Source: an uncultured Alphaproteobacteria bacterium (GTDB taxonomy: Bacteria; Pseudomonadota; Alphaproteobacteria; UBA8366; GCA-2717185). From it: a stretch of 64,000 nt of DNA. Location: positions 62,001-126,000 of the forward strand of contig CALSRA010000003.1 in the NCBI GenBank assembly GCA_943788635.1. The letters are read 5' to 3'. The stretch's first letter is position 1. The number at the start of each line of letters is the position of its first letter. Shown here piece after piece: positions 18,685-29,858 of this stretch. The translations under genes and the position numbers were made by a program. A model generated the notes under the pieces. The model did not search any database, was not told the origin of the DNA, and saw only the letters and a list, made by a program, of their open reading frames with translations.

Positions 18685-19245
18685 TCAGCCAGCGTTCTTC
18701 TGGCGCTGCTGGACGATACGTCGCTGCAGGCCGTGGTAGGCCTCACGGATATGCTCGTCGAACAGCGGATCTTTGGGGATTGCGATCGCGGCTTCGACGG
18801 CATCCCAGTCCGCGGCGTTCAGGTGTTCGCGTGCGGCGGGAAATATTTCCGCTTCCTCGATTTTCATATGCCGTCGATAGTGTTCGACGAAGCGCGCACC
18901 TGTATCGGATACAGCGTTAACCGGGCCCCCTTCGATTGCCTTGCTTATTGCGACGGCGAGGGCATTGGTCAGGGCCGACAGCAATTTGTGATCCCGGTCG
19001 ATTTCGACAAGGCGGCCTCTCAGGGCAGGCTTGCGCTGCAGCAGTCTTGCATAGACGGCGTCTTCGGCCGGGTGGTGGTAGTGTTCGGGATAATCGACGC
19101 AGTATTCCAAGGCCAGCACAATCAGTTCGAAATCCGGGCTGGATGCTGATACGGCGTTTCGGCAGAGTTCGGATTCAATCAGGTCAAGAAGCTCGCCCTG
19201 ATTGATATGATCCCTGAGTAAGATACGCAGAGTCTTCGACTCCAT
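18685..19245 (-). CDS. hemerythrin-like domain protein
   Basis: The 186-residue helical protein carries the pattern of a hemerythrin HHE diiron site: an early RDHINQGELLDLIE, EYCVDYPEHYHHPAEDAVY with two His and an acidic residue, an internal DRDHKLL, and late EHYRRHMKIEEAEIFP. Such proteins bind oxygen, nitric oxide or act in iron/redox stress responses in the cytoplasm. AGGAAG precedes the ATG. It sits downstream of nrdJ but behind a strong terminator, so it probably has its own promoter. Confidence 0.88.
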   Translation of the reverse strand: MESKTLRILLRDHINQGELLDLIESELCRNAVSASSPDFELIVLALEYCVDYPEHYHHPAEDAVYARLLQRKPALRGRLVEIDRDHKLLSALTNALAVAISKAIEGGPVNAVSDTGARFVEHYRRHMKIEEAEIFPAAREHLNAADWDAVEAAIAIPKDPLFDEHIREAYHGLQRRIVQQRQKNAG

Positions 19246-19276
19246 AGCGGCTTCCTGTTTTTTCGATGCGGTTTCG

Positions 19277-19307
19277 AAAAAAGTGGGGGCAGCGTTCCGC
19301 TACCCCC
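19277..19307 (-). terminator. intrinsic terminator of nrdJ
   Basis: On the minus strand GGGGGTAGCG-GAA-CGCTGCCCCC forms a 10-bp stem with one G.U pair and is followed by ACTTTTTT. A second AT-rich hairpin (TTTTTTCGA/TCGAAAAAA, 19258-19282) overlaps the U run. Confidence 0.85.
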
Positions 19308-19346
19308 TAGGTCACAGGGAGCTGGATAAGTTTGCTATGACCTACA

Positions 19347-23035
<3,689 letters not shown>

Positions 23036-23423
23036 GAAGCTTTGACCCCGGCCTGTAATTTTGTTGCGTACGTTCTAGTCTTGGGCCGGCTACCGAAAAT
23101 CGGCACTGCGTTCTGCGGCTTCTCCCCCGCCCTTGTTCCCTTCAGGATTCCGGTGTCCCGACGGTTAATTTCCACCTTGAGACACCACATGTAGGGAACG
23201 CTGACTATTTCGCCACAACCGCTTGAGTATTGCAACTAGATTTTGCGGTATCTTTGTTTTTCTTGCTACATCTAGTAATAATATTTTGGAAAGAACTGGC
23301 GCTTATGGTTTATCTGCAGTCAAAACCGGCAATTTTCGGGCCGCGACACGCTGGACGAGGCAGGCGGCAAATGCAATATTCCGGCGATCAGAAACCGCGC
23401 GGCAACTGGGAGCGCCCCTCAAG
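23036..23423. other. 388-bp divergent intergenic region, nrdJ // NDUFA12
   Basis: This gap contains the start regions of both genes. Apart from two NrdR-box-like sequences I see no small ORF with a ribosome-binding site and no clear tRNA. The stretch 23220-23300 is AT-rich, as expected for promoters. Confidence 0.6.
23185..23245 (-). promoter_or_regulatory. possible pair of NrdR boxes upstream of nrdJ
   Basis: On the minus strand CAAAATCTAG (23236-23245) and CTACATGTGG (23185-23194) match the NrdR core CWATATATWG at 8 and 7 of 10 positions. Their centres are 51 bases apart, about five helical turns, instead of the usual three. Position and target gene fit; the match is imperfect. Confidence 0.3.
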
Positions 23424-23783
23424 ATGACAACGGCGATCACCCGCCTGATAACCTGGCTCAAAGGCGAGCCGGTTGGCACCGATGATTTCGGCAATCGATA
23501 CTTCCAGGAACGCAAGGTCACACCGGATCGGCGCCGCAAACGCTGGGTTGTGTATCAAGGCGTCGATGAAGCAAGCGCTGTTCCGCCAGAATGGAACGGC
23601 TGGCTGCATTACACTGTCGATACCGTGCCGTCGGAATCCAGTTCGCCAAAGCGTGACTGGCAGAAACCCCATATTCCGAATTTGACCGGTACGCCGGATG
23701 CCTATCGCCCCGCTGGCCATACGCTTCGCGGCGGTAACCGGGCAAAGGCAACGGGAGATTATGAAGCATGGAAGCCGGAATAG
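23424..23783 (+). CDS. NADH:ubiquinone oxidoreductase NDUFA12-family subunit
   Basis: The 119-residue product contains LKGEPVGTDDFGNRYFQER and RRRKRWVVYQGVDEASAVPP then EWNGWLHYTVD and RPAGHTLRGGNRAKATGDYE, the hallmark of the NDUFA12/B17.2 accessory subunit of respiratory complex I, found in alphaproteobacteria and mitochondria. It attaches to the peripheral arm and aids assembly or stability. ATG 23424 is used because the product then matches family length; upstream in-frame ORF-track residues are not conserved-looking. It is followed 40 bases later by the MlaD pair and DUF2155, a linkage common in alphaproteobacteria. Confidence 0.9.
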   Translation: MTTAITRLITWLKGEPVGTDDFGNRYFQERKVTPDRRRKRWVVYQGVDEASAVPPEWNGWLHYTVDTVPSESSSPKRDWQKPHIPNLTGTPDAYRPAGHTLRGGNRAKATGDYEAWKPE

Positions 23784-23823
23784 ACCGTATTCCCGCCGCA
23801 ATGTTTTTCCAGACTCCGGCACA

Positions 23824-24309
23824 ATGAATAGTGAAACCCGCCATATTCTTGTCGGCGCCGCCGTGATCGTGCTGATGCCCTTGCTGGCCTATGTGTTTTT
23901 CAGCGGTGACGCGCGGACCGAGTCAGCGAGCGGATATGAGCTGAAAGCCCGTTACAACCAGGTTGATGGCGTGACGGTCGGGACGAATGTGGTGCTGGCA
24001 GGGGTGCCGGTCGGCCAGGTGACGCGGCTCGATTTCGATGCCGAGGCATTGCAGGCGGTGCTGACCTTCACGATCCATGACGAAATCCGTATCCCTGATG
24101 ACACGGCGGCCGTGATTGCGAGTGATGGCATTCTGGGTGGTAAATACGTCAAGCTCAACATCGGTGGTTCCATGGACATGCTGGCACCGGGCCGGTCGTT
24201 TGAGTACGTACAGGATTCCGTGATTGTCGAGGCGCTGCTTGAAAAAGTGATCCTGTGGGCGGAATCGCGACGGGATAAGGCGCGCGAAGAGGGAACCCAA
24301 TTGAAATGA
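23824..24309 (+). CDS. mlaD: MCE/MlaD family protein, first copy
   Basis: The 161-residue protein has an N-terminal membrane anchor (HILVGAAVIVLMPLLAYVFF) and an MCE domain (YNQVDGVTVGTNVVLAGVPV, GILGGKYVKLNIGG). MlaD binds phospholipids in the periplasm as part of the Mla transport system that maintains outer-membrane lipid asymmetry. ATG 23824 is chosen so that the anchor is at the N-terminus. Its stop overlaps the start of a second MCE gene by four bases (ATGA). No mlaE or mlaF is in the window. Confidence 0.85.
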   Translation: MNSETRHILVGAAVIVLMPLLAYVFFSGDARTESASGYELKARYNQVDGVTVGTNVVLAGVPVGQVTRLDFDAEALQAVLTFTIHDEIRIPDDTAAVIASDGILGGKYVKLNIGGSMDMLAPGRSFEYVQDSVIVEALLEKVILWAESRRDKAREEGTQLK

Positions 24310-24764
24310 AACGAAGCGTCATTGAAACAGTCCTTGGGGCCGTCGTCCTTCTGGTTGCCGGTGTCTTTTTCGCGTTCGCCTACAGCTCCGCGGATATCAG
24401 GCCGAATCTGGGTTATACGGTAAAGGCGAACTTCAACGCCATCGACGGATTGACTATCGGCAGTGACGTGCGTGTCGGCGGCGTCAAGGTTGGTGCGGTG
24501 ACGGGTATGGCGGTCGACCAGGACCTGTACGAGGCCGTGGTGTCGATGAATATCGAAGACCGGATCAAGCTGCCATCGGATACAGTCGTGTTTATTTCCA
24601 GCGATGGGTTGCTGGGCGGAAAGTATGTCCGTCTGCAACCGGGCCGTAGCGAAACCATGGTCGCCGCGAATGGTGTCCTGGCGAATACCAAGGATGTGGT
24701 CGGACTGGAAGAACTGCTCGGCAAGGTTATTTTCCTCGTTACCGATTCCAATGCGGCCAATTAG
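24306..24764 (+). CDS. mlaD: MCE/MlaD family protein, second copy
   Basis: The 152-residue product has an N-terminal anchor (IETVLGAVVLLVAGVFFAFA) and an MCE domain (FNAIDGLTIGSDVRVGGVKV, DGLLGGKYVRLQPGRSETM), very similar in layout to the preceding gene. It ends GLEELLGKVIFLVTDS, the usual end of alphaproteobacterial MlaD. This copy is the more canonical of the two; the first may be a diverged duplicate. Both are translationally coupled, suggesting mixed MCE rings. The DUF2155 gene starts inside its last codons. Confidence 0.88.
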   Translation: MKRSVIETVLGAVVLLVAGVFFAFAYSSADIRPNLGYTVKANFNAIDGLTIGSDVRVGGVKVGAVTGMAVDQDLYEAVVSMNIEDRIKLPSDTVVFISSDGLLGGKYVRLQPGRSETMVAANGVLANTKDVVGLEELLGKVIFLVTDSNAAN

Positions 24765-25164
24765 GGCGGCAGGCTTTACGGCCGCGCTGCTTCTGGCGTC
24801 ATTGCTGCCGGTTGGCGGCGTGGCGGCTTTCCCCGGCGATCTGGTCATCATGCAGGGGCTGGACAAGGTCACAGCGCGAGTGTCGACTTTTGAGGCGCCG
24901 CTTGGCGTCGCTGTCCGGTTCGGCACCCTGTCGATCACGCTGCGCAGTTGCGAGCGTACCCCGCCCGAAGAACCTCCGGAATCAAGCGCCTTCGTTGAAA
25001 TTTACGAAGCGCGGAGCGACCAGCGGCCCATATCCCTTTTCGAAGGCTGGATGTTCGCGTCCAGTCCGGCGCTATCGGCGCTGGAGCATCCCGTTTATGA
25101 CGTGTGGGTGCTGGAATGCAAACGGACCGCGCCGTTGCCGGACCCGGAAACCAACCGCCAGTAA
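24751..25164 (+). CDS. DUF2155 family exported protein
   Basis: The 137-residue product has a signal peptide (RAAGFTAALLLASLLPVGGV) and the DUF2155 core: VIMQGLDKVTARVSTFEAPL, VRFGTLSITLRSCERTPPEE, SLFEGWMFASSPALSALEHP, YDVWVLECK. The two cysteines at RSCER and LECK could form a disulfide. The ATG at 24751 overlaps the end of mlaD by 14 bases. The family is periplasmic and of unknown function; its fixed linkage to mlaD and NDUFA12 is an alphaproteobacterial trait. Its usual neighbour aat is about 8 kb away here. Confidence 0.88.
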   Translation: MRPIRAAGFTAALLLASLLPVGGVAAFPGDLVIMQGLDKVTARVSTFEAPLGVAVRFGTLSITLRSCERTPPEEPPESSAFVEIYEARSDQRPISLFEGWMFASSPALSALEHPVYDVWVLECKRTAPLPDPETNRQ

Positions 25165-25165
25165 G

Positions 25166-25585
25166 TTATCCCGTCTGCGACATATAGGTGCCGCGGCCTA
25201 TGGCGATCAGGCGTTTGTCGTCGTCATGCACGTCAATATCGACGACGGCAATGGATCTCCCGGTACGGCGGACGCGGGCGGTTGCGGTCAGGTCGGTATT
25301 GATCGCCGGGCGCAGGAAATCGGTGCGGAAATTGACCGTCGGCACGACACTGCCGACCCGCATGGCCAGCGCATAATCCCCGGCAACGTCGATCAGGGAC
25401 GCGATGACCCCGCCATGGTACTGGCCGCTATCGGGGCGGCGTTCGAATTCCGGCCGCATCTTCACCCGCAGGATCAGGGTGTCGTTCCCCGTATCGATTG
25501 TGTCGACAAGGATTCCCATGAAGGAAAGAAAGGGCGATTCGTCCAGCAGCGACTGAACGTCATGTTGGCTCAGATAGTCGGGCAT
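25166..25585 (-). CDS. PaaI-type hotdog thioesterase
   Basis: The 139-residue protein has the hotdog-fold core GQYHGGVIASLIDVAGDYAL, where the HGG preceding the central helix and the following Asp are typical of PaaI/4-hydroxybenzoyl-CoA thioesterase relatives, followed by VPTVNFRTDFLRPA and DLTATARVRRTGRSIAVVD. These cytoplasmic enzymes hydrolyse acyl- or aryl-CoA esters. It is last in a minus-strand run with the VOC protein and the HcnABC-like subunits, 33 bases after the VOC stop. Its stop nearly touches the convergent DUF2155 stop. Confidence 0.88.
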   Translation of the reverse strand: MPDYLSQHDVQSLLDESPFLSFMGILVDTIDTGNDTLILRVKMRPEFERRPDSGQYHGGVIASLIDVAGDYALAMRVGSVVPTVNFRTDFLRPAINTDLTATARVRRTGRSIAVVDIDVHDDDKRLIAIGRGTYMSQTG

Positions 25586-25618
25586 TGTTTTCCGTCTGTT
25601 TTGGTGGGGGAAAGTGTC

Positions 25619-26491
25619 TCAGGCCTGAATGAAGGATATCACGGGACCGCAGGTATGGTCCGGGCCGATCCACAGGGCAGGGTAGGGATGGTCGGTGTAC
25701 GGCACGCCGTTGTCGTTCAGCAGGCGACGGGTCGCATCAAGGTCGCGCACTTCGAAACCGACCGTGGCGACATAGGGGATACAGGGCGGGGTGACGCCCG
25801 GCGTCCATTTCGCCATACCCGCCTCGTTCATCACATAAATCGTGCCGCGCGGCAGTTTGAAGCGCGCGACATTCGGCATCACCTCTTTGCTTTCGATATC
25901 CAGCAGTTTTTGCAGCTTGTCGCTGGTTGCGGTGACGTCGGCGACGCAGAACCCGACCTCGGCCAGCGCGGATGCGCCGTTGGGGTGATCGAGCAAATGA
26001 GGCTGCCAGATCACGTCACGGGTCAGGTGTTCGATGAAGATCAGTTTGCCTTCGGAAAAATAAGCCGAATCGATGCTGATATTGCTGAAGGCGGCAAGCC
26101 GTGTTTCGGAACCGTCGGGACCGTATACCGCATCGCGCTGCAATCGGATCGGGGCCTTCACGCCGGGGGACCGGCTGCTCAGTGCCTTGAAGGTGGTTTG
26201 GGAATCGCCGCTGCCAATGGCGACGATATGTGCGCCCTCGTATCGTTCCAGGAAGGTTTTGACCGAACTGTGCAAAGCCGCGTCGGTCAGCCCGACGACT
26301 TCCAGGTAGCCTGATTCGAACATGGCGCAGTGATTGCCTGATCCCCAGGGGACAACGGGGCCGCCCGGTTCAACGGAACCGGAATGGAAACTGCGCGGTG
26401 TCAGGTTGAAGCCGAGGCCGCGATACGTTGCTTCGGCGGCATCAAGGTCGCGTACGGCAACGCCGGTATGGTCTAGTTCGAAGTCAGTCAT
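25619..26491 (-). CDS. VOC/glyoxalase-like domain protein
   Basis: The 290-residue product starts FELDHTGVAVRDLDAAEATY and carries two VOC-type halves (second at VGFCVADVTATSDKLQKLL), matching the glyoxalase-like family PF13468 group of large VOC proteins. IFIEHLTRDVIWQPHLLDHP and the first His of LDHTG are candidate metal ligands. Family members are ring-cleavage dioxygenase or isomerase relatives of unknown substrate. It follows the HcnB-like gene by 16 bases, so it probably acts on the same compound as the dehydrogenase complex. Confidence 0.8.
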   Translation of the reverse strand: MTDFELDHTGVAVRDLDAAEATYRGLGFNLTPRSFHSGSVEPGGPVVPWGSGNHCAMFESGYLEVVGLTDAALHSSVKTFLERYEGAHIVAIGSGDSQTTFKALSSRSPGVKAPIRLQRDAVYGPDGSETRLAAFSNISIDSAYFSEGKLIFIEHLTRDVIWQPHLLDHPNGASALAEVGFCVADVTATSDKLQKLLDIESKEVMPNVARFKLPRGTIYVMNEAGMAKWTPGVTPPCIPYVATVGFEVRDLDATRRLLNDNGVPYTDHPYPALWIGPDHTCGPVISFIQA

Positions 26492-26507
26492 CGGGGCTGC
26501 CCAGTGG

Positions 26508-27917
26508 TCATTCCGTCGGAAATTTGTCGTCGAGTGCCGCCAGTTCGCCGAGTGTCAGCGGCTTGATCGGCGGGCGGATGCGGTAATAGCCGGTTTCCGT
26601 CAGCGTTGCACCCCGGGACGCGGCGATGATTTCAGACACCGTCAAACCGCACATCCGGCCCTGGCAGGGACCCATGCCGCAGCGGGTGAATACCTTGAGC
26701 TGGTTGGGTCCCATCGCGCCTTCACGCACCGCGATGCGGATATCGCCCGCGGTGACTTCTTCGCAGCGGCAGACGATGGTTTCATCATCGGGGGGTACGC
26801 AGAATGCCGGATCGGGGCGGAACAGCGTGTCCAGAAGCGGCCGGATCGCCAGGTGCCGAGCCAGGTCGCCACGAAGCGGGGCTGCGCGCTGGTCGCGTTC
26901 GGCCAGATTAAAGATACCAAGTCGGCGCGCCGTATCCAGCGCCGCAAGCCTGCCAGCGATTGCCGAGGCTTCGGCGCCGATAATGCTGCCGCCATCGCCC
27001 GCAACGGCGACGGTATCGCAGCTTGTCGTTCCCCAGGAATCGAGCACCGGCTGCCAGTAACGCTGATCCGCCACCCATTCATGATCGCAGTCGAGTTGCC
27101 GGGTGATCTGCGTATTGGGAACAACGCCCGCATGCAGCAGCAAGGTATCGGCAGACAGGGTATGCCGCATACCGCCGGATTCGAATGAAATCTGTTTGAA
27201 TTTTTCGTCCCCGGATGCGGCCAGATGCGAAACGCCGGAATATTGCGGTATGCCGGCTGCATTGATGTCGTGGCGCATCCGCTGGCCCTTGGCCAGATAA
27301 TCGCCGGCTTGCATCGCGCGGGGCAGCGAACTGGCTGCGGCGAGGTAATCGCTGAACTCGGTTGTTTCCAGTATTGCGGCAACATTGGCGCCGGCGGTGA
27401 TGAGCTGTTGCGCGATCAGCAACAGAAGCGGCCCGTTGCCCGCGACGATGATGCGGCCCGACGGCACGACCCCGGCGGATTTCAGCAATACCTGCGCCCC
27501 CCCGGCGGACATGACACCCGGCAGCGTCCAGCCGGGAATCGGCACGGGGCGTTCCTGTGCGCCGGTTGCCACCAGAATTCGTTTGCCGCGGACAATATGA
27601 GCCTGACCATCGCGGGAATAGGCGATGGTCCCATCGGCATCGACACGCCAGACGCTGGCCCCCGGGCGATAGCCCGACGCGGAGGCGCGAAAGGCGCTGG
27701 CGAGCGCGGCACCGCGTTGATAGTCCGGTCCCAGAAGCCGGGCTGTTTTGGGATGGGCGGTTTCGATTCCCCGATAGATCTGGCCACCGGGTTCTTCCTG
27801 TTCGTCCAGTAATAATACGGACAGGCCAAGGCTGCTGGCTTCCGTCGCCGCCGTCAGTCCGGCAGGGCCGCTCCCGATGATCACCAGGTCGGCGGATTCG
27901 CTGTTATCTCGGGTCAT
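26508..27917 (-). CDS. FAD/NAD-binding dehydrogenase subunit (HcnB / opine oxidase subunit A-like)
   Basis: The 469-residue product has an N-terminal FAD motif (ADLVIIGSGPAGLTAATEAS), a second nucleotide-binding motif near GRIIVAGNGPLLLLIAQQL, and a C-terminal BFD-like [2Fe-2S] region with ETIVCRCEEVTAGDIR and FTRCGMGPCQGRMCG providing four cysteines. This is the layout of hydrogen cyanide synthase HcnB, octopine/nopaline oxidase subunit A and D-hydroxyproline dehydrogenase. It pairs with the small 2Fe-2S protein and the amine-oxidising subunit just upstream; its ATG overlaps the upstream stop (ATGA). The substrate is probably an amino acid or opine; cyanide production is not implied. Confidence 0.85.
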   Translation of the reverse strand: MTRDNSESADLVIIGSGPAGLTAATEASSLGLSVLLLDEQEEPGGQIYRGIETAHPKTARLLGPDYQRGAALASAFRASASGYRPGASVWRVDADGTIAYSRDGQAHIVRGKRILVATGAQERPVPIPGWTLPGVMSAGGAQVLLKSAGVVPSGRIIVAGNGPLLLLIAQQLITAGANVAAILETTEFSDYLAAASSLPRAMQAGDYLAKGQRMRHDINAAGIPQYSGVSHLAASGDEKFKQISFESGGMRHTLSADTLLLHAGVVPNTQITRQLDCDHEWVADQRYWQPVLDSWGTTSCDTVAVAGDGGSIIGAEASAIAGRLAALDTARRLGIFNLAERDQRAAPLRGDLARHLAIRPLLDTLFRPDPAFCVPPDDETIVCRCEEVTAGDIRIAVREGAMGPNQLKVFTRCGMGPCQGRMCGLTVSEIIAASRGATLTETGYYRIRPPIKPLTLGELAALDDKFPTE

Positions 27918-28204
27918 GGCTCCAACCGTCGAACGCCGTCCTGGCGGCGAACCTTCATGCCGTCCTGGACCCGGGTCATGCAGGCCTGCCGGTTGGGGAT
28001 GCCGTCGATCTCCATCAGGCAGTCGAAGCAGACACCCATCATGCAGTAGGGCGCGCGCGGTGCGCCGGTGACGGGGGTCGTACGGGTGTGTTCCGCTCCG
28101 TCCGCCAACAACGCGGCCGCGACGGTTTCATGGGGCGCGACCTGCAGAATCCGGCCCTCGAATTCGATGGCGATCTTCGCCGCGTCATGCAGCCGCCGGA
28201 ACAT
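27914..28204 (-). CDS. (2Fe-2S)-binding small subunit (HcnA / opine oxidase subunit C-like)
   Basis: The 96-residue product reads FEGRILQVAPHETVAAALLA, then APYCMMGVCFDCLMEIDGIP and NRQACMTRVQDGM, a plant-type ferredoxin fold with the C-x4-C-x2-C...C pattern used by HcnA and by the gamma subunits of opine/hydroxyproline dehydrogenases. It transfers electrons between the FAD subunits. ATG 28204 falls 20 bases inside the 3' end of the upstream FAD subunit gene, and its stop overlaps the HcnB-like start, so the three subunits are tightly coupled. Confidence 0.85.
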   Translation of the reverse strand: MFRRLHDAAKIAIEFEGRILQVAPHETVAAALLADGAEHTRTTPVTGAPRAPYCMMGVCFDCLMEIDGIPNRQACMTRVQDGMKVRRQDGVRRLEP

Positions 28205-29307
28205 CGAACCTCCGGGCGCTGAACGTTCCGAAATCCGGTGGGGTAACGCCATCGGCGATCCACTCGGCCGCGCGGTAGGCGTTTGCGGCGGCCAGGGTCA
28301 CGCCGCTATGCGATGTCGCGACGAAAGCACCGGGATGGCTTTCGGATTCATCGTAGATGGCGCATTTATCCGGCGTCAGAACCCGCACACAGCCCCAGTT
28401 GCGCACCAGCCGGACGCTGGCGAGTTGTGGAAAAAATTGCACGGCGCGCCGTGCAATCCGGCTTGTATCGATCAGGGTCGTGCCGTCGTTGAAGCCGATA
28501 TCTTCTTCCGTCGTACCGAACTGTAAGCCGCCTTCATCGGTCTGCCGGACATCGGTAATCGGCAGGTTCAGCCGCGCCTCGATTCGTTCGGTGATCAATA
28601 CCTGGCCGCGTTGCGGCCGGATCGGCACCCGAAGGCCGACCATGGGGGCGAGTGTCGAAATGCCGTGCCCTGCGGCGAGCACGATCTTGGGTGCTGTGAA
28701 GTTTCCGCCGCTGGTTTCCGCCGTAAAGCGATGATACTCGTGTGAAATATTCACAACCTCGCAGCAGGACCGGTACTGCCCGCCAAGGCGCAGGAAGCCG
28801 CGATGCAGCGCGCGCAACAGCCGCAGCGGATTGACATGGCCATCATCAGGACAAAAGGATGCGCCGACGACTTCATTGCCGATACGGATATTTGGCAGCA
28901 TATCCTGTACCGCCGCACGGTCGATGATGTCGCAATCGTATCCGTCCGGGCCGGCCTGCTGGCGCATGCGGTCGATTTCGCGTTGCCGGGTTTTCCAGTT
29001 CGGCGTCGCCCAGCAGCATCTGCATGCCGCCCTTGTTCTGGTGGCTGATCGAAATGCCGGCACTGTCGTTCAGGTCTTCGGCGAAACCGGCATACAGCCG
29101 CGCGGATTCGCGGCTCCAGTCCGTATAGCGCTGCATGCCCATACCCTTGGACTGCACCCATACCAATCCGAAATTGCCCCGCGCGGCGCGCAGGACATCG
29201 TCATGGCCGTCGAGGATCAGGGTTTCCAGCCCGCGCCGCCGTAGCCCGTAGGCAATGGCCGACCCGAAAATGCCGCCGCCGACAACGATGACATCGGCGC
29301 TATTCAT
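28185..29307 (-). CDS. D-amino-acid-dehydrogenase/HcnC-like FAD subunit, one apparent frameshift
   Basis: The N-terminal frame reads MNSADVIVVGGGIFGSAIAY and continues to MQMLLGDAELE; the rest (REIDRMRQQAGPDGYDCDII, VVGASFCPDDGHVNPLRLLR, APKIVLAAGHGISTLAPMVG, SGVTLAAANAYRAAEWIADG) is in another frame. A TTTT run at 28991-28994 would join them if it were TTT. Repaired length is about 373 residues, normal for the DAO/DadA family. It is the catalytic FAD subunit of the three-component HcnABC/opine oxidase-type complex, oxidising an amine C-N bond. First gene of the operon; divergent from fosX. Confidence 0.8.
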
Positions 29308-29420
29308 GGCGTAACGGAGCGTTTACAGGCATTGGACTCTCCCTGAAATCGCCATAATGATGCGGCTTAATACCGTTGGGTGCAAGCCGCTTACCTGGGA
29401 TACAGAGGGAAAAGGCAAGG

Positions 29421-29855
29421 ATGATCAGCGGATTGAGCCATATGACATTTGTTGTTCGTGACCTGGACAGATTGGAAACAATTCTGACCGGTGTTCTTGG
29501 TGCGCGCCGCGTGTATGACAGTGGTGACGATACGTTTTCCGTGTCACGGGAACGGTTTTTTCTCGCCGGCGATGACGAAATCTGGATTGCGGTCATGGAA
29601 GGGGAGCCGTTGCCGTCGCGAACCTACAACCATATTGCATTCAAAATCGCCGATGCGGATTACGATTCATGTCTCGCCCGGGTGAATGCACTGGAACTGT
29701 CGGTCAAGGAGAGCCGCCCACGTGTGGCGGGTGAGGGCCGCTCCATCTATTTTTATGACGACGATAACCACATGTTCGAATTGCATACGGGAACGCTCGA
29801 TGAACGGCTCAGGCGATATGCCGCGCCCCCGACCAAGACTGACCCGGTCTCGTGA
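29421..29855 (+). CDS. fosX: FosX-type fosfomycin resistance hydrolase
   Basis: The 144-residue VOC protein starts MISGLSHMTFVVRDLDRLET and contains FSVSRERFFLAGDDEIWIAV, RTYNHIAFKIADADYD and RSIYFYDDDNHMFELHTGTL. These segments match, nearly residue for residue from memory, the Mesorhizobium FosX epoxide hydrolase, with metal ligands His in LSHMT, His in YNHIA and Glu in FELHTG. FosX opens the fosfomycin epoxide with water using Mn(II). GAGGGAAAAGGCAAGG precedes ATG 29421; the ORF-track start adds 15 upstream residues. It stands alone, divergent from the HcnABC-like operon, so its physiological substrate may be a natural phosphonate epoxide. Confidence 0.88.
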   Translation: MISGLSHMTFVVRDLDRLETILTGVLGARRVYDSGDDTFSVSRERFFLAGDDEIWIAVMEGEPLPSRTYNHIAFKIADADYDSCLARVNALELSVKESRPRVAGEGRSIYFYDDDNHMFELHTGTLDERLRRYAAPPTKTDPVS

Positions 29856-29858
29856 GCG

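Noticed and set aside
26508-29307. Hydrogen cyanide synthase hcnABC
   Set aside because: The subunit layout is shared with opine, hydroxyproline and other amino-acid dehydrogenases, and nothing in the sequence picks glycine as substrate.
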